From assembly GCA_001897075.1 (NCBI GenBank), contig MKRZ01000024.1, positions 8,661-44,640 on the forward strand: 35,980 nucleotides of DNA. Reading direction: 5' to 3'. The translations under genes were made by a program, and so were the position numbers. This document shows positions 15,137 to 26,209 of the stretch, piece after piece (position 1 is the first letter of the stretch; the number at the start of each line of letters is the position of its first letter). The notes beneath the pieces are model-generated. The model searched no databases. It saw only the letters and a list, made by a program, of their open reading frames with translations, and was not told where the DNA came from. The stretch comes from Mesorhizobium sp. 61-13. GTDB lineage: Bacteria; Pseudomonadota; Alphaproteobacteria; Rhizobiales; Rhizobiaceae.

Positions 15137-17050
15137 TTGAACCCTAGACCCGACACCCCGCTTCTGGACAAGGTGAGCGTTCCGGCGGATTTGCGCGGCC
15201 TGCCTGAAACCGCATTGCCGCAACTGGCCGCCGAATTGCGCACGGAGATGATCGACGCGGTCTCACAGACCGGCGGCCATCTCGGCGCGGGGCTGGGCGT
15301 CGTCGAACTGACGGTGGCGCTGCACTACGTTTTCAACACGCCGCAGGATCGCATCATCTGGGACGTCGGCCATCAGGCCTATCCGCACAAGATCTTGAGC
15401 GGCAGGCGTGACCGCATCCGCACGCTAAGGCAAGAGGGCGGGCTGTCAGGCTTCACCAAGCGCGACGAGAGCGACTACGATCCGTTCGGCGCGGCGCATT
15501 CCTCCACTTCGATCTCTGCCGGTCTCGGCATGGCGGTCGCGCGCGACCTTTCGGGTGGCAAGAACAATGTTATCGCCGTCATAGGCGACGGCGCGCTGTC
15601 GGCGGGCATGGCCTATGAAGCCTTGAACAACGCAGGTGCATTGGGTTCGCGCTTAATCGTCATCCTGAACGACAACGAGATGTCGATTGCACCGCCTGTG
15701 GGCGCGATGAGCGCCTATCTGGCGCGCCTTGCTTCCGGTCGGACCTATCAAGGCTTTCGCGAACTCGGCAAGAAGCTGACCGGCTATCTCGGCGAGCGTG
15801 CCGACAGGGCGATCACCCGCGCGGTCGAACATGCGCGCGGCTATGTCACCGGCGGCACGCTGTTCGAGGAAATGGGCTTCTTTCATATCGGCCCCATAGA
15901 TGGGCACAATCTGGAACACCTCGTTCCAGTCCTGAAGAACGTGCGCGACCACGGCACGGGACCTGTGCTGATCCATGTCGTGACCCAGAAGGGCAAGGGC
16001 TACGCGCCGGCAGAGGCCGCAGCCGACAAATATCACGGCGTCAACCGCTTCGACGTCATCACCGGCGCGCAGGCCAAGGCTCCGGCCAATGCGCCGAGCT
16101 ACACCAAGGTGTTTGCTGAAAGCCTGATCCAGGAAGCGCGCGAGGATGAGCGCATTGTTGCCGTGACCGCAGCCATGCCGGGCGGCACCGGCCTCGACCT
16201 TTTTGGCGAAGCCTTCCCAAGCCGCACCTTCGATGTCGGCATTGCCGAGCAGCACGGGGTGACTTTCGCCGCCGGACTCGCAACCGAAGGCTACAAGCCG
16301 TTCGCCGCCATCTACTCGACCTTCCTGCAACGCGCCTACGATCAGGTTGTCCACGACGTTGCGATCCAGAAATTGCCGGTGCGTTTTCCCATCGACCGGG
16401 CCGGCTATGTCGGCGCGGACGGTGCGACGCATTGCGGCGCGTTCGACACGACTTTCCTGGCGTCGTTGCCGGGCTTCGTCGTCATGGCCGCCGCGGACGA
16501 AGCCGAGTTGCGCCATATGGTGCGCACCGCCGCGGGCTATGACGAAGGCCCCATTTCCTTCCGCTATCCGCGCGGCAACGGTGTCGGCGTCGAAATGCCC
16601 GAACGCGGTTCGATGCTGGAAATCGGCAAGGGCCGTATTGTCAAGGAAGGCACCAGGGTTGCGCTGCTGTCGTTCGGAACGCGCCTTGCCGATTGCCTAC
16701 TGGCAGCCGAGGAACTGGGTGCGGCAGGGCTTTCGACAACTGTTGCCGATGCGCGTTTCGCCAAGCCGCTGGATCAGGATCTGGTGCGCAGGCTTGCCCG
16801 CTCGCACGATGTGCTGGTGACGGTGGAGGAGGGCGCCATTGGCGGCTTCGCCAGCCATGTGCTGCACTTCCTCGCGCATGAAGGATTGCTCGAAAGCGGC
16901 CTCAAGGTTCGCCCGCTGGTGCTGCCCGATGAGTTCACCGACCACGGCAAGCCGGAAAAGATGTATGCCGCAGCCGGCCTTGACGCGGCGGGCATCGTGC
17001 AGGCCGTCTTTGCAACGCTTGGACGTTCCGTTGGCGCGCAGCGAGCATGA
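15137..17050 (+). CDS. dxs: 1-deoxy-D-xylulose-5-phosphate synthase
   Basis: Condenses pyruvate and glyceraldehyde 3-phosphate with thiamine diphosphate, the first and committed step of the MEP isoprenoid pathway; also feeds thiamine and pyridoxal synthesis. Signatures are [34 protein letters not shown], the ThDP motif [26 protein letters not shown], and the transketolase pyrimidine-binding region with [17 protein letters not shown]. The length, 637 residues, is normal. The start is TTG at 15137 ([24 protein letters not shown]), which aligns with the family N-terminus. A six-codon ORF (ATG at 15120) ends across this start; probably chance. ispH, the last step, is also in this window. Confidence 0.96.
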   Translation: MNPRPDTPLLDKVSVPADLRGLPETALPQLAAELRTEMIDAVSQTGGHLGAGLGVVELTVALHYVFNTPQDRIIWDVGHQAYPHKILSGRRDRIRTLRQEGGLSGFTKRDESDYDPFGAAHSSTSISAGLGMAVARDLSGGKNNVIAVIGDGALSAGMAYEALNNAGALGSRLIVILNDNEMSIAPPVGAMSAYLARLASGRTYQGFRELGKKLTGYLGERADRAITRAVEHARGYVTGGTLFEEMGFFHIGPIDGHNLEHLVPVLKNVRDHGTGPVLIHVVTQKGKGYAPAEAAADKYHGVNRFDVITGAQAKAPANAPSYTKVFAESLIQEAREDERIVAVTAAMPGGTGLDLFGEAFPSRTFDVGIAEQHGVTFAAGLATEGYKPFAAIYSTFLQRAYDQVVHDVAIQKLPVRFPIDRAGYVGADGATHCGAFDTTFLASLPGFVVMAAADEAELRHMVRTAAGYDEGPISFRYPRGNGVGVEMPERGSMLEIGKGRIVKEGTRVALLSFGTRLADCLLAAEELGAAGLSTTVADARFAKPLDQDLVRRLARSHDVLVTVEEGAIGGFASHVLHFLAHEGLLESGLKVRPLVLPDEFTDHGKPEKMYAAAGLDAAGIVQAVFATLGRSVGAQRA

Positions 17051-17074
17051 TTCACCGGATTAAGCGGGTGAATC
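17049..17074 (+). terminator. Hairpin at the end of dxs
   Basis: GATTCACC (17049-17056) and GGTGAATC (17067-17074) form a perfect 8-bp stem with a ten-base loop, beginning at the dxs stop codon. The following GGTTTG is a poor U-run, so termination would be partial. Confidence 0.35.
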
Positions 17075-17172
17075 GGTTTGCAAGCATGGCAATCTAAGCC
17101 TCTGGTTCGAATCGATTTTGTTCCATTGAGATGGCGCTTGCCTTCGTCGTCGGCTTTCGCCAATGAAGGCCG

Positions 17173-17937
17173 ATGAAGCCTTTCCAGCCAGCCAGTGCGC
17201 GCCAGCGGCTTGACGAACTGCTCGTCAATCGTGGGCTGTTCGCCAGCCGCTCGCGTGCCCGCGACGCTGTGGAGCGCGGCACGGTGAGCGTGGAAGGCGC
17301 GGTGGTGCGCAAGCCGGGCCAAGCTGTTTTGCCCAACGTACCGATCTCCGTGGACGATCCCGCGCAGGCCTATGTGTCGCGCGCTGCGCTGAAGCTGATC
17401 GCCGGCCTCGATCATTTCCGCTTCGATGTTTCGGGTTGCGAGGCGCTTGATGTCGGTGCATCGACCGGTGGGTTCACGCAGGTGCTGCTTGAGCGCAGCG
17501 CGGCCCATGTGACGGCGATCGATGTCGGCCACGGCCAGATGCATGAGAACATCGCCAACGACCCGCGCGTGACATCCATCGAGGGCCTTAACGCGCGCGA
17601 CCTGAGCTCGGTTGAGCTTGGCGGACGGGCGCCCGATTTCATCGTTTCCGATGTCAGCTTCATTTCGCTGAAACTGGCGCTGCCGCCGGCGCTTTCCTTG
17701 GCCCGGACCGGAGCGCGGGCGCTGCTTCTGGTCAAGCCGCAGTTCGAGGCCGGCAAAGACGCCATCGGCAAGGGCGGGCTTTTGAAGGACGCGGCGGATG
17801 CCGGGCGGGTGGCCGCGGATTTGCAGACCTGGCTGGACGCGTTGCCGGGTTGGCGCGCGCTGGGGCTTTGCCCGTCACCTATCGAAGGCGGCGACGGCAA
17901 CCGCGAATTCCTGCTTGGGGGCATCAAGGACAGATGA
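17173..17937 (+). CDS. tlyA: TlyA family rRNA (cytidine-2'-O)-methyltransferase
   Basis: A 254-residue protein with an N-terminal S4 RNA-binding domain (RQRLDELLVNRGLFASRSRARDAVERGTVSVEGAVVRKPG, about 10-65) and a C-terminal FtsJ-type Rossmann methyltransferase (CEALDVGASTGGFTQVLLERSA, then FIVSDVSFISLKLALP, and LLVKPQFEAG). In the family this enzyme 2'-O-methylates cytidine in 16S and/or 23S rRNA; older annotation calls it hemolysin A. It starts at ATG 17173. Its stop overlaps the next start (ATGA), so the downstream methyltransferase is translationally coupled. Confidence 0.93.
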   Translation: MKPFQPASARQRLDELLVNRGLFASRSRARDAVERGTVSVEGAVVRKPGQAVLPNVPISVDDPAQAYVSRAALKLIAGLDHFRFDVSGCEALDVGASTGGFTQVLLERSAAHVTAIDVGHGQMHENIANDPRVTSIEGLNARDLSSVELGGRAPDFIVSDVSFISLKLALPPALSLARTGARALLLVKPQFEAGKDAIGKGGLLKDAADAGRVAADLQTWLDALPGWRALGLCPSPIEGGDGNREFLLGGIKDR

Positions 17938-19175
17938 GCACGCGCTTCACGGTTCAGAGGCTCGGCGCGCAAGGCGACGGCGTTGCGGAGATGGACGGCG
18001 GGCACGTCTTCATTCCCTTCACCTTGCCGGGCGAAGTGGTGACGGCTGCGCGTGAACGGGATCGCGCCACGCTGATGGCGCTGCTTGAGCCGTCCCCGCT
18101 GAGGGTGGAGCCGGCCTGCCGTCATTTCGGCGAGTGCGGCGGTTGTGCTCTCCAGCATCTGGAAGAAAGCGCCTATCGCGCATGGAAACGGGAAAAGGTT
18201 GTTCAGGCGCTGAAGGCGGTCAGGATCGACTGCGAGGTTGGCGAGCTTGTGCCATGCTCTCCACACACGCGCCGCAGGGTGACGCTAAGTGCGCGCCGCA
18301 CCGAAAAGGGCATGTTGCTCGGCTTCAACCGCCATCTGTCGGCAGAGATCGTTCCGCTGGACGAATGCCCGGTGACATTGCCCGAGATCGTTGGCGCTTT
18401 CGACATGCTGCGCAAGCTGGCGGGTGAAATCTGCGCCACGCCGCGCTCGTTCCACATGTCCGTGACTGCGACGGCCTCCGGGCTCGATGTTGCGGCTGCA
18501 GGATCGGGCAAGATGGATGAGCGCCAACGCCGTGCGGCTTCGGACTTCGCGCTCCGTCACGGGCTAGCGCGGCTATCGGTGGAAGGCGAAATCATCGTCG
18601 AGCCGAAGAAGCCGGTGGTGATGTTCGGCACCGTCGCCGTTGCCGTCCCGCCAGGTTCGTTCCTGCAGGCCACCGAGCCGGCGGAGCAGGCGATGATTGA
18701 TCTGGTTGGCCCACACCTTTCGCGGGCGAAGAAGGTTGCTGACCTCTTTGCCGGTTGCGGTAGCTTCGCGCTGCGCCTTGCTGCGAAATCGGAGGTGCAT
18801 GCGGTTGAGGGCGATGCAGCCGCCCTTTCTGCGCTGGACAAGGCGTTTCGGTTTGCCTCTGGGTTGAAACGCGTGACCGGGGAGCGCCGCGACCTGTTTA
18901 GGCGACCGCTGACCTTCAAGGAACTGAACGCTTTCGATGGCGTCGTCTTCGATCCGCCGCGTGCCGGAGCGGAAGACCAGTCGAAACAACTTGCGCGCTC
19001 GGATGTGCCCTTCGTTGCCGCCGTATCGTGCAATCCAACGACGCTCGCTCGCGACCTCGCCATCCTCATCGCTGGCGGTTACCAGTTGAAGAGCGTGACG
19101 CCGATCGACCAGTTCCTATGGTCGCCGCATGTCGAGGCGGTGGCGCTGCTGGAAAAGCCGAGGAAGCGAAGGTAA
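17934..19175 (+). CDS. Class I SAM-dependent RNA uracil-5-methyltransferase, RumA/RlmD-like
   Basis: A 413-residue enzyme. The N-terminal region has a short TRAM-like barrel (HVFIPFTLPGEVV) and the iron-sulfur cysteines C-x5-C-x2-C in CRHFGECGGC, with a fourth in LDECPV. The Rossmann fold carries VADLFAGCGSFALRLA and VVFDPPRAGAEDQ. The nucleophile is in SCNPTTLARDL, as in m5U54/m5U1939 methyltransferases. It would methylate uridine in rRNA or tRNA; which site is not certain. Start ATG 17934 overlaps the tlyA stop; the track start at 17850 lies inside tlyA. Confidence 0.9.
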   Translation: MSTRFTVQRLGAQGDGVAEMDGGHVFIPFTLPGEVVTAARERDRATLMALLEPSPLRVEPACRHFGECGGCALQHLEESAYRAWKREKVVQALKAVRIDCEVGELVPCSPHTRRRVTLSARRTEKGMLLGFNRHLSAEIVPLDECPVTLPEIVGAFDMLRKLAGEICATPRSFHMSVTATASGLDVAAAGSGKMDERQRRAASDFALRHGLARLSVEGEIIVEPKKPVVMFGTVAVAVPPGSFLQATEPAEQAMIDLVGPHLSRAKKVADLFAGCGSFALRLAAKSEVHAVEGDAAALSALDKAFRFASGLKRVTGERRDLFRRPLTFKELNAFDGVVFDPPRAGAEDQSKQLARSDVPFVAAVSCNPTTLARDLAILIAGGYQLKSVTPIDQFLWSPHVEAVALLEKPRKRR

Positions 19176-19212
19176 GCGCTCGCGCTTGAATTGAGCAGGC
19201 TTTGCGCTTATT

Positions 19213-19230
19213 TTGACACTAAGTTGTCAA
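19213..19230. promoter_or_regulatory. Inverted-repeat operator ahead of the antitoxin-toxin pair
   Basis: TTGACA-CTAAGT-TGTCAA is a perfect 6-bp inverted repeat, 22 bp before the antitoxin start. The first half also reads as a perfect -35 hexamer. Binding of the antitoxin here would give autorepression, as in other Xre/RES modules; this is inference. Confidence 0.55.
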
Positions 19231-19251
19231 TTTGAGCAAGGAGATGTCGTC

Positions 19252-19623
19252 ATGACCTCCGCAGTCCTTGAAATTCCAGCCTCGCGCTTCGGCGAAGGCA
19301 AATCGCCATTCTTGTCGGCGCGGCGCGTGGCCGAACTGCTTGGGGTAAACCTGAGCGAACTGGCCGGACTGATCGGTGTCGCCCGCAACACGCTGGCGGC
19401 GAAGGCCGGCGCGCGCAAGGTCGACGCCGCACTGAGCCCTGTCGTCCGCATCCTGGCGATGGCAGGCGAAATGGCGGGCGATGAGCAGCGCGCGGCGATC
19501 TGGTTCAAGCACCAGCCGATCCCCGGCTGGGCGGGCAAGACCGCCTACGATCTCGTAGGCGAGGGCAAGGCCGACAAGGTGCTTGCCTATCTGGAGGCTG
19601 TGCGTTCTGGCGTCTATGCCTGA
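19252..19623 (+). CDS. Xre/MbcA/ParS-family antitoxin (DUF2384)
   Basis: A 123-residue DNA-binding antitoxin. The N-terminal half is a helix-turn-helix (SARRVAELLGVNLSELAGLIGVARNTLAAKAGARKVDAALSPVVRILAMAGEM); the C-terminal half is the toxin-binding domain (WFKHQPIPGWAGKTAYDLVGEGKADKVLAYLEAVRSGVYA). It would neutralise the RES toxin encoded next and repress the operon. Its ATG has AAGGAG nine bases upstream, the clearest ribosome binding site in the window. The ORF-track start at 19213 lies inside the operator and is rejected. Its stop overlaps the toxin gene by eight bases. Confidence 0.9.
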   Translation: MTSAVLEIPASRFGEGKSPFLSARRVAELLGVNLSELAGLIGVARNTLAAKAGARKVDAALSPVVRILAMAGEMAGDEQRAAIWFKHQPIPGWAGKTAYDLVGEGKADKVLAYLEAVRSGVYA

Positions 19624-20128
19624 CGTTCCTTCCAAGCTGACGTTGTGGCGCGCCTTCGTGCCGCAATGGGCGCATCTGCCTTTGTCGGGCGAGGGTGCTG
19701 CTCGCTTCGGCGGGCGCTGGAATCCGGTCGGCGCGCCGACGATCTATGCGGCCCGCGAGCTTTCCACGGCGTGGGCGGAGTACAATCAGGGTTTCGTTCA
19801 GCACCCGGCCCTGATCGCGCAATTGGAACTGTCGTGCGCTCGCTTGGCCGACCTGACCGACGAAGAGGCGCTTGCCAGATTGGGTGTCAGCGAAACAGTC
19901 CACAAATGCGAGTGGCGCGATGCACTCGACCGCAAGGAAGTTCCGCAAACCCACAAGCTGCGTAAGCGGCTATTGAAGGACGGTTGGCACGGCGTTGTCT
20001 ACCCGTCCTTCATGTCACCGGGCGGTAACTGTGTCGCGCTGTGGCGCTGGAACGACAAGGGCGGCCCGCGCCTCGATATCATCGATCCCGACCACAGGAT
20101 GCCGAAGTCGCCGGCTTCGTGGGTCTAA
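19616..20128 (+). CDS. RES-domain toxin
   Basis: A 170-residue protein with the RES-type fold. The motifs that name the family are recognisable: ARFGGRWNPVGAPTIYAARELSTAWAEY (Arg, Glu, Ser positions) and the later HGVVYPSFMSPGGNCVALW. Characterised members consume NAD+ and arrest growth (MbcT type), so NAD-degrading toxicity is the likely role, from family knowledge. It overlaps the antitoxin gene by eight bases, ensuring tight coupling. Start ATG 19616 (MPDVPSKLTLWRAF); the track's 19583 start is inside the antitoxin. Downstream lie two strong palindromes. Confidence 0.9.
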   Translation: MPDVPSKLTLWRAFVPQWAHLPLSGEGAARFGGRWNPVGAPTIYAARELSTAWAEYNQGFVQHPALIAQLELSCARLADLTDEEALARLGVSETVHKCEWRDALDRKEVPQTHKLRKRLLKDGWHGVVYPSFMSPGGNCVALWRWNDKGGPRLDIIDPDHRMPKSPASWV

Positions 20129-20176
20129 TGCATGTCTCCCGAAAGTGGACACCGGTTTCGGGACAAAGACATGCAT
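20128..20176. repeat. Nested palindrome, RIME-like rhizobial intergenic element
   Basis: ATGCATGTC (20128-20136) pairs with GACATGCAT (20168-20176), and inside it TCCCGAAA (20137-20144) pairs with TTTCGGGA (20156-20163). Both stems are perfect, so the RNA or a single strand could form one stacked hairpin. This nested CATGCAT/GACATGCAT pattern resembles an intergenic repeat I recall from rhizobial genomes; copy number could not be checked. It starts on the RES gene's stop codon. Confidence 0.6.
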
Positions 20177-20190
20177 GAAATCAAGGAACC

Positions 20191-20234
20191 AAAGTGCCAA
20201 CCGATTGTTTGTGAAAACAATCGGTTGGCACTTT
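20191..20234. terminator. Perfect 20-bp hairpin, likely bidirectional terminator
   Basis: AAAGTGCCAACCGATTGTTT and its exact reverse complement flank a GTGA loop. The stem begins with A's and ends with T's, so it gives a U-run on either strand. It lies between the convergent toxin (+) and tldD (-) genes, exactly where a shared terminator is expected. Twenty uninterrupted pairs is unusually long for a terminator. Confidence 0.75.
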
Positions 20235-20265
20235 TAGGTGAATCAGTTCGGGAAGCTGTTTCCGG

Positions 20266-21678
20266 TCAGACCTGTGTGCCGCCGACCGTCATCTGGTTCA
20301 TGCGCAGATGCGGCTGGCCGACGCCGACAGGCACGCCCTGTCCGGCCTTGCCGCACATGCCGATGCCGGTGTCGAGTTTCATGTCATTGCCGATCATGGA
20401 AACGCGATGCATCGCGTCCGGCCCGTTGCCGATCAGCATCGCGCCCTTGATCGGCTGGGTCACCTTGCCGTCCTCGATCATGTAGGCTTCGGTGCAGCCG
20501 AACACGAACTTGCCGGAAGTTATGTCGACCTGGCCGCCGCCGAAGGAGACGGCGTAGATGCCGTTCTTCACTGAGGCGATGATCTCGTCTGGCTCCATGT
20601 CGCCTGCGGTCATGTAAGTGTTGGTCATGCGCGGCATAGGTTGGTGGGCATAGCTTTCGCGCCGACCGTTGCCGGTGGCGGCCATTCCCATCAGGCGCGC
20701 GTTGAGCCTATCCTGCATGTAGCCGACCAGCTTGCCGTCCTCGATCAGAACGTTGCGGGCCGACGGCGTGCCTTCGTCGTCAACGGTGATCGAGCCGCGC
20801 CGCTCGGCCATGGTGCCGTCATCGACGACGGTGACGCCCTTCGCCGCAACCTGCTGGCCCATCAGTCCGGCGAAGGCGGAGGTCTTCTTGCGGTTGAAGT
20901 CGCCTTCCAGCCCGTGGCCGACCGCTTCGTGCAACATGACGCCCGGCCAGCCGCTGGAGAGCACGATATCGAAGGTGCCGGCGGGGGCGGGAATGGCCTC
21001 GAGATTGACCAGTGCTTGCCGCAGCGCTTCCTTGGCTGCCTCTTTCCAGCTGTCTTCGACCAGGAATTCGCCGAAGCCCTTGCGGCCGCCCATGCCGAAG
21101 GAGCCGCTTTCCTGTCGGTCGCCGTCGCCAACGACGACAGAGACGTTGATTCTGACCAGCGGGCGGATGTCGCGCACCGTCTGGCCGTCGCCGCGCAAGA
21201 TCTCGACATGCTGCCACGACGATGCCAGCGAGGCGGTGACCTGGCGCACGCGCGGGTCCTCCGCGCGCAGCCATGCGTCGATTTCCTGCAACAGCTTCGA
21301 CTTGGCTTCAAAGGACGGCGACGGGATGGGGTTCTCGTCGCTGTAGAGATGGCGGTTGGTGCGCTGCGGCGCTGCCGCCAGCGTTCCCGAATAGCCGCCC
21401 TTCACCGCCGAGACGGCGTCGGACGCGCGCAGGAGCGCGGTTTCGGACAATTCGCTGGAATGCGCATAGCCGGTCGCTTCGCCGGCAACAGCGCGCAAGC
21501 CGAAGCCCTGGTCGGTGTTGAAGTTCGCCGTCTTCAGCCGGCCATTGTCGAACATCAGCGCTTCGCTCTCGCTGTATTCGAGATAAAGCTCGCCGTCGTC
21601 GGCGCCTTTCAGCGTGTCGGCGACGATATTCTTGATGCGGTCGTCGGAAATATCGAATTGGCTGATAAGGCTGGTCAT
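20266..21678 (-). CDS. tldD: Metalloprotease TldD
   Basis: A 470-residue zinc peptidase. With TldE (PmbA) it forms a complex that cleaves unfolded peptides, processes microcin-type and other RiPP leaders, and degrades the CcdA antitoxin. The zinc motif HEAVGHGLEGD is intact and the C-terminal GIGMCGKAGQGVPVGVGQPHLRMNQMTVGGTQ is typical. The start ATG at 21678 (MTSLISQFDISDDRIK) has GAAGG upstream; the track start at 21741 is less likely. tldE is not in the window. It is the nearest neighbour of the toxin-antitoxin pair, on the opposite strand. Confidence 0.95.
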   Translation of the reverse strand: MTSLISQFDISDDRIKNIVADTLKGADDGELYLEYSESEALMFDNGRLKTANFNTDQGFGLRAVAGEATGYAHSSELSETALLRASDAVSAVKGGYSGTLAAAPQRTNRHLYSDENPIPSPSFEAKSKLLQEIDAWLRAEDPRVRQVTASLASSWQHVEILRGDGQTVRDIRPLVRINVSVVVGDGDRQESGSFGMGGRKGFGEFLVEDSWKEAAKEALRQALVNLEAIPAPAGTFDIVLSSGWPGVMLHEAVGHGLEGDFNRKKTSAFAGLMGQQVAAKGVTVVDDGTMAERRGSITVDDEGTPSARNVLIEDGKLVGYMQDRLNARLMGMAATGNGRRESYAHQPMPRMTNTYMTAGDMEPDEIIASVKNGIYAVSFGGGQVDITSGKFVFGCTEAYMIEDGKVTQPIKGAMLIGNGPDAMHRVSMIGNDMKLDTGIGMCGKAGQGVPVGVGQPHLRMNQMTVGGTQV

Positions 21679-21762
21679 GACGCGGCTACCTTCGAGGCAA
21701 ATCTTTGCACCCGATGTAGGCGCGCAAGGGCCGCTCGGCAATGCACCTTGCTGAAACGATAC

Positions 21763-22278
21763 TCAGGGCAGCGCAGCGAAGCCGTCGGCGAAACCCTTGA
21801 GGTCAACCGGTATGCCAATGCCCTCTTCCGGCGTCTGGAAGATGATGAATGTGGCGGCGGTGCCGGTCTTGAGCGTATCGAGCAGGGACTTCTCGAGGAT
21901 AACCTCGGCGTAGCAGCCGTCCTGGAAGCAACGCACGAAATAGGCGCGGCCGATGTCCTTGCCGTCGACATTGAGGCCGAGTCCGTTCGGAAGCAGGACG
22001 CCCAGGGGAGCCAGAACACGCAGGATTTCTGCCTTGTTGTCGGCAGTGCGCAAGACGACGACCGACAGCCCCATTTCGGGGCGATCCTCGGCGACGACGT
22101 TCTGCATCATCACGCACTGTTCGGCGCTGGCACCCGCAGGTGTGTCGCAGATGATTGACCACGCCCCGTGGGTGGACTTCACGCTGCCGCTTGGCTGTGC
22201 GGCAAGGCTTGAGCCGGCGCACAACAAGGCGGCGAGAAAGATGACCTTTGCCAAGGTTCTCGAAACCCAAGAGTTCAT
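21763..22278 (-). CDS. Invasion associated locus B (IalB) family protein
   Basis: A 171-residue secreted protein. Residues 1-27 are a signal peptide ending SLAAQ. The mature part (STHGAWSIICDTPAGASAEQCVMMQNV, then GKDIGRAYFVRCFQDGCYAEVIL, and TGTAATFIIFQTPEEGIGIPVDLKGF) carries the two disulfide-type Cys pairs of the IalB family. The Bartonella protein is linked to erythrocyte invasion; in rhizobia it is widespread and of unknown role. Start at M8 of the track ORF (22278), just before the signal peptide. Its start faces the cox operon, with 331 bp between. Confidence 0.88.
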   Translation of the reverse strand: MNSWVSRTLAKVIFLAALLCAGSSLAAQPSGSVKSTHGAWSIICDTPAGASAEQCVMMQNVVAEDRPEMGLSVVVLRTADNKAEILRVLAPLGVLLPNGLGLNVDGKDIGRAYFVRCFQDGCYAEVILEKSLLDTLKTGTAATFIIFQTPEEGIGIPVDLKGFADGFAALP

Positions 22279-22609
22279 GACGGCTCCACTACGAATCACG
22301 ACACTTTAGGCCGCGCCGAAGCCAAGGAAAAGGACGCTACCGCGTTCAATTGCTTTTGACTGCGGCGATATTGGGGTTTTTCAAGTGAAATTTGTGGCCT
22401 GAGATACAGCCTTGGGCCGTACGCATCATTTTGTGCCGGGGTTCCGGCGTTGGACTGAGGCTGGTTGCGCGCAAAAATGCCGCATGATTGGCGGACCTCC
22501 TTTCTTGCGGTAGAACAAAGAGTATGGTTTGAACCAGCAACGGAGTGTCCGGGATTCCCGTCCCGGCGCGCAATGGATATGCTCGTAGCCATGCTGCGAG
22601 GCAGGGGAG
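22279..22609. promoter_or_regulatory. 331-bp divergent intergenic region ahead of the cox operon
   Basis: This is the only stretch over 300 bp without a gene. It must carry promoters for ialB (-) and coxB (+). The visible structure is CCGGGA-TTCCCG-TCCCGG (22549-22566), a short hairpin in the coxB leader, and GGTTTGAACC (22526-22535). I see no convincing -35/-10 pair. The ORFs the track reports here (minus strand) lack features of real genes. Confidence 0.4.
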
Positions 22610-25178
<2,569 letters not shown>

Positions 25179-25203
25179 GCGGCGGGGCTAATGAAATCGA
25201 AAT

Positions 25204-25228
25204 CGCCGGCTACGGCCGGCGGTTTTGG
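25204..25228 (+). terminator. Hairpin between ctaD and ctaB, possible partial terminator
   Basis: CGCCGGC-TACG-GCCGGCG is a perfect 7-bp GC stem with a tetraloop, followed by GTTTTGG. It sits 25 bases after the ctaD stop. It may lower expression of the assembly genes relative to the structural ones, or stabilise the coxB-ctaD message 3' end. Confidence 0.5.
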
Positions 25229-25259
25229 CCAAACGGAATGATCGGACTTTTGAGTACGC

Positions 25260-26204
25260 ATGGCCCTGGTCGACCACACACGCATCGAGGACGCTGACTT
25301 CCGCATGTCGGAAGCCACGGCTGGCGATTTCTTCGCGCTGCTCAAGCCGCGCGTGATGTCGCTGGTCGTGTTCACCGCGTTTGTCGGCCTGATCGCCGCG
25401 CCGGTAACGATCAACCCCTTCCTGGCGGTGATCGCCATTTTGTCGGTTGCCATCGGGGCCGGAGCCTCCGGTGCGCTCAACATGTGGTATGATGCCGATA
25501 TTGATGCGGTGATGACCCGCACCGCCACCCGGCCTGTGCCGTCGGGCAGGGTTACGCCTGGCGAGGCGCTGAGCTTCGGCCTGGTGCTGTCGGCGCTTTC
25601 GGTGATTACGCTGGGCGTACTGGTCAACTGGCTCTCCGCCTCGTTGCTCGCCTTTACCATTTTCTTCTATGCCGTCATCTACACGATGTGGCTGAAGCGC
25701 TGGACCCCGCAGAACATTGTCATCGGCGGTGCAGCTGGCGCCTTCCCTCCCATGATCGGCTGGGCGGCTGCGACGGGTTCGATCAGCCTTGAAAGCGTGA
25801 TCCTGTTCCTGATCATCTTCTTGTGGACGCCGCCGCACTTCTGGGCGCTTGCGCTGTTCAAGTCCGATGACTACTCGCGCGCCGGCGTTCCGATGATGCC
25901 GAACGTTGCCGGAGAGGCTTCAACGCGCCGGCAGATATTCGCTTATGCGCTGGTTCTGGCGCCAATCGGCGTTCTGCCCTGGGGCCTCGGCTACACGACT
26001 GCTGTCTACGGCATCGTCGCCTCGCTCCTGGGCGCAGGTTTTGTCTGGTACTCGTGGAAGGTGTTGCGCATGAGCGACGCCGACCGCGCGATGAAGCCGG
26101 CCAAGGCGCTGTTCGGTTACTCGCTGCTTTACCTGTTCGCGATCTTCGCCGTTTATCTGGGTGATCGTCTCGTCGAACACGCCTTGAACCTTGGCGGAGT
26201 GTGA
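25260..26204 (+). CDS. ctaB: Heme O synthase (protoheme IX farnesyltransferase)
   Basis: Attaches a farnesyl group to heme B to give heme O, the precursor of heme A for the oxidase. It is a polytopic UbiA-family enzyme of 314 residues. The allylic-diphosphate-binding motifs are [19 protein letters not shown] (Asp-rich) and the second conserved region at about 195-215 with [16 protein letters not shown]. It shares the operon with ctaD (81 bp gap) and ends six bases before the next small gene. Confidence 0.95.
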   Translation: MALVDHTRIEDADFRMSEATAGDFFALLKPRVMSLVVFTAFVGLIAAPVTINPFLAVIAILSVAIGAGASGALNMWYDADIDAVMTRTATRPVPSGRVTPGEALSFGLVLSALSVITLGVLVNWLSASLLAFTIFFYAVIYTMWLKRWTPQNIVIGGAAGAFPPMIGWAAATGSISLESVILFLIIFLWTPPHFWALALFKSDDYSRAGVPMMPNVAGEASTRRQIFAYALVLAPIGVLPWGLGYTTAVYGIVASLLGAGFVWYSWKVLRMSDADRAMKPAKALFGYSLLYLFAIFAVYLGDRLVEHALNLGGV

Positions 26205-26209
26205 CGGCG

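Noticed and set aside
15120-15140. Six-codon ORF (MDGLPT) overlapping the dxs TTG start
   Set aside because: No ribosome binding site visible and no attenuator structure; likely chance.
17100-17130. GGTTCGAATC-like stretch that resembles a tRNA T-loop
   Set aside because: The flanking bases do not form a T-stem, and no acceptor, D or anticodon arm can be traced upstream or downstream; chance match.
17850-17933. N-terminal extension of the RumA-like methyltransferase in the ORF track
   Set aside because: It lies inside tlyA and reads as Arg-rich shadow; the ATGA overlap at 17934 is a normal coupled start.
20641-22158. 505-aa plus-strand ORF opposite tldD and ialB
   Set aside because: Spans two well-supported minus-strand genes and the gap between them; it is the antisense frame of both.
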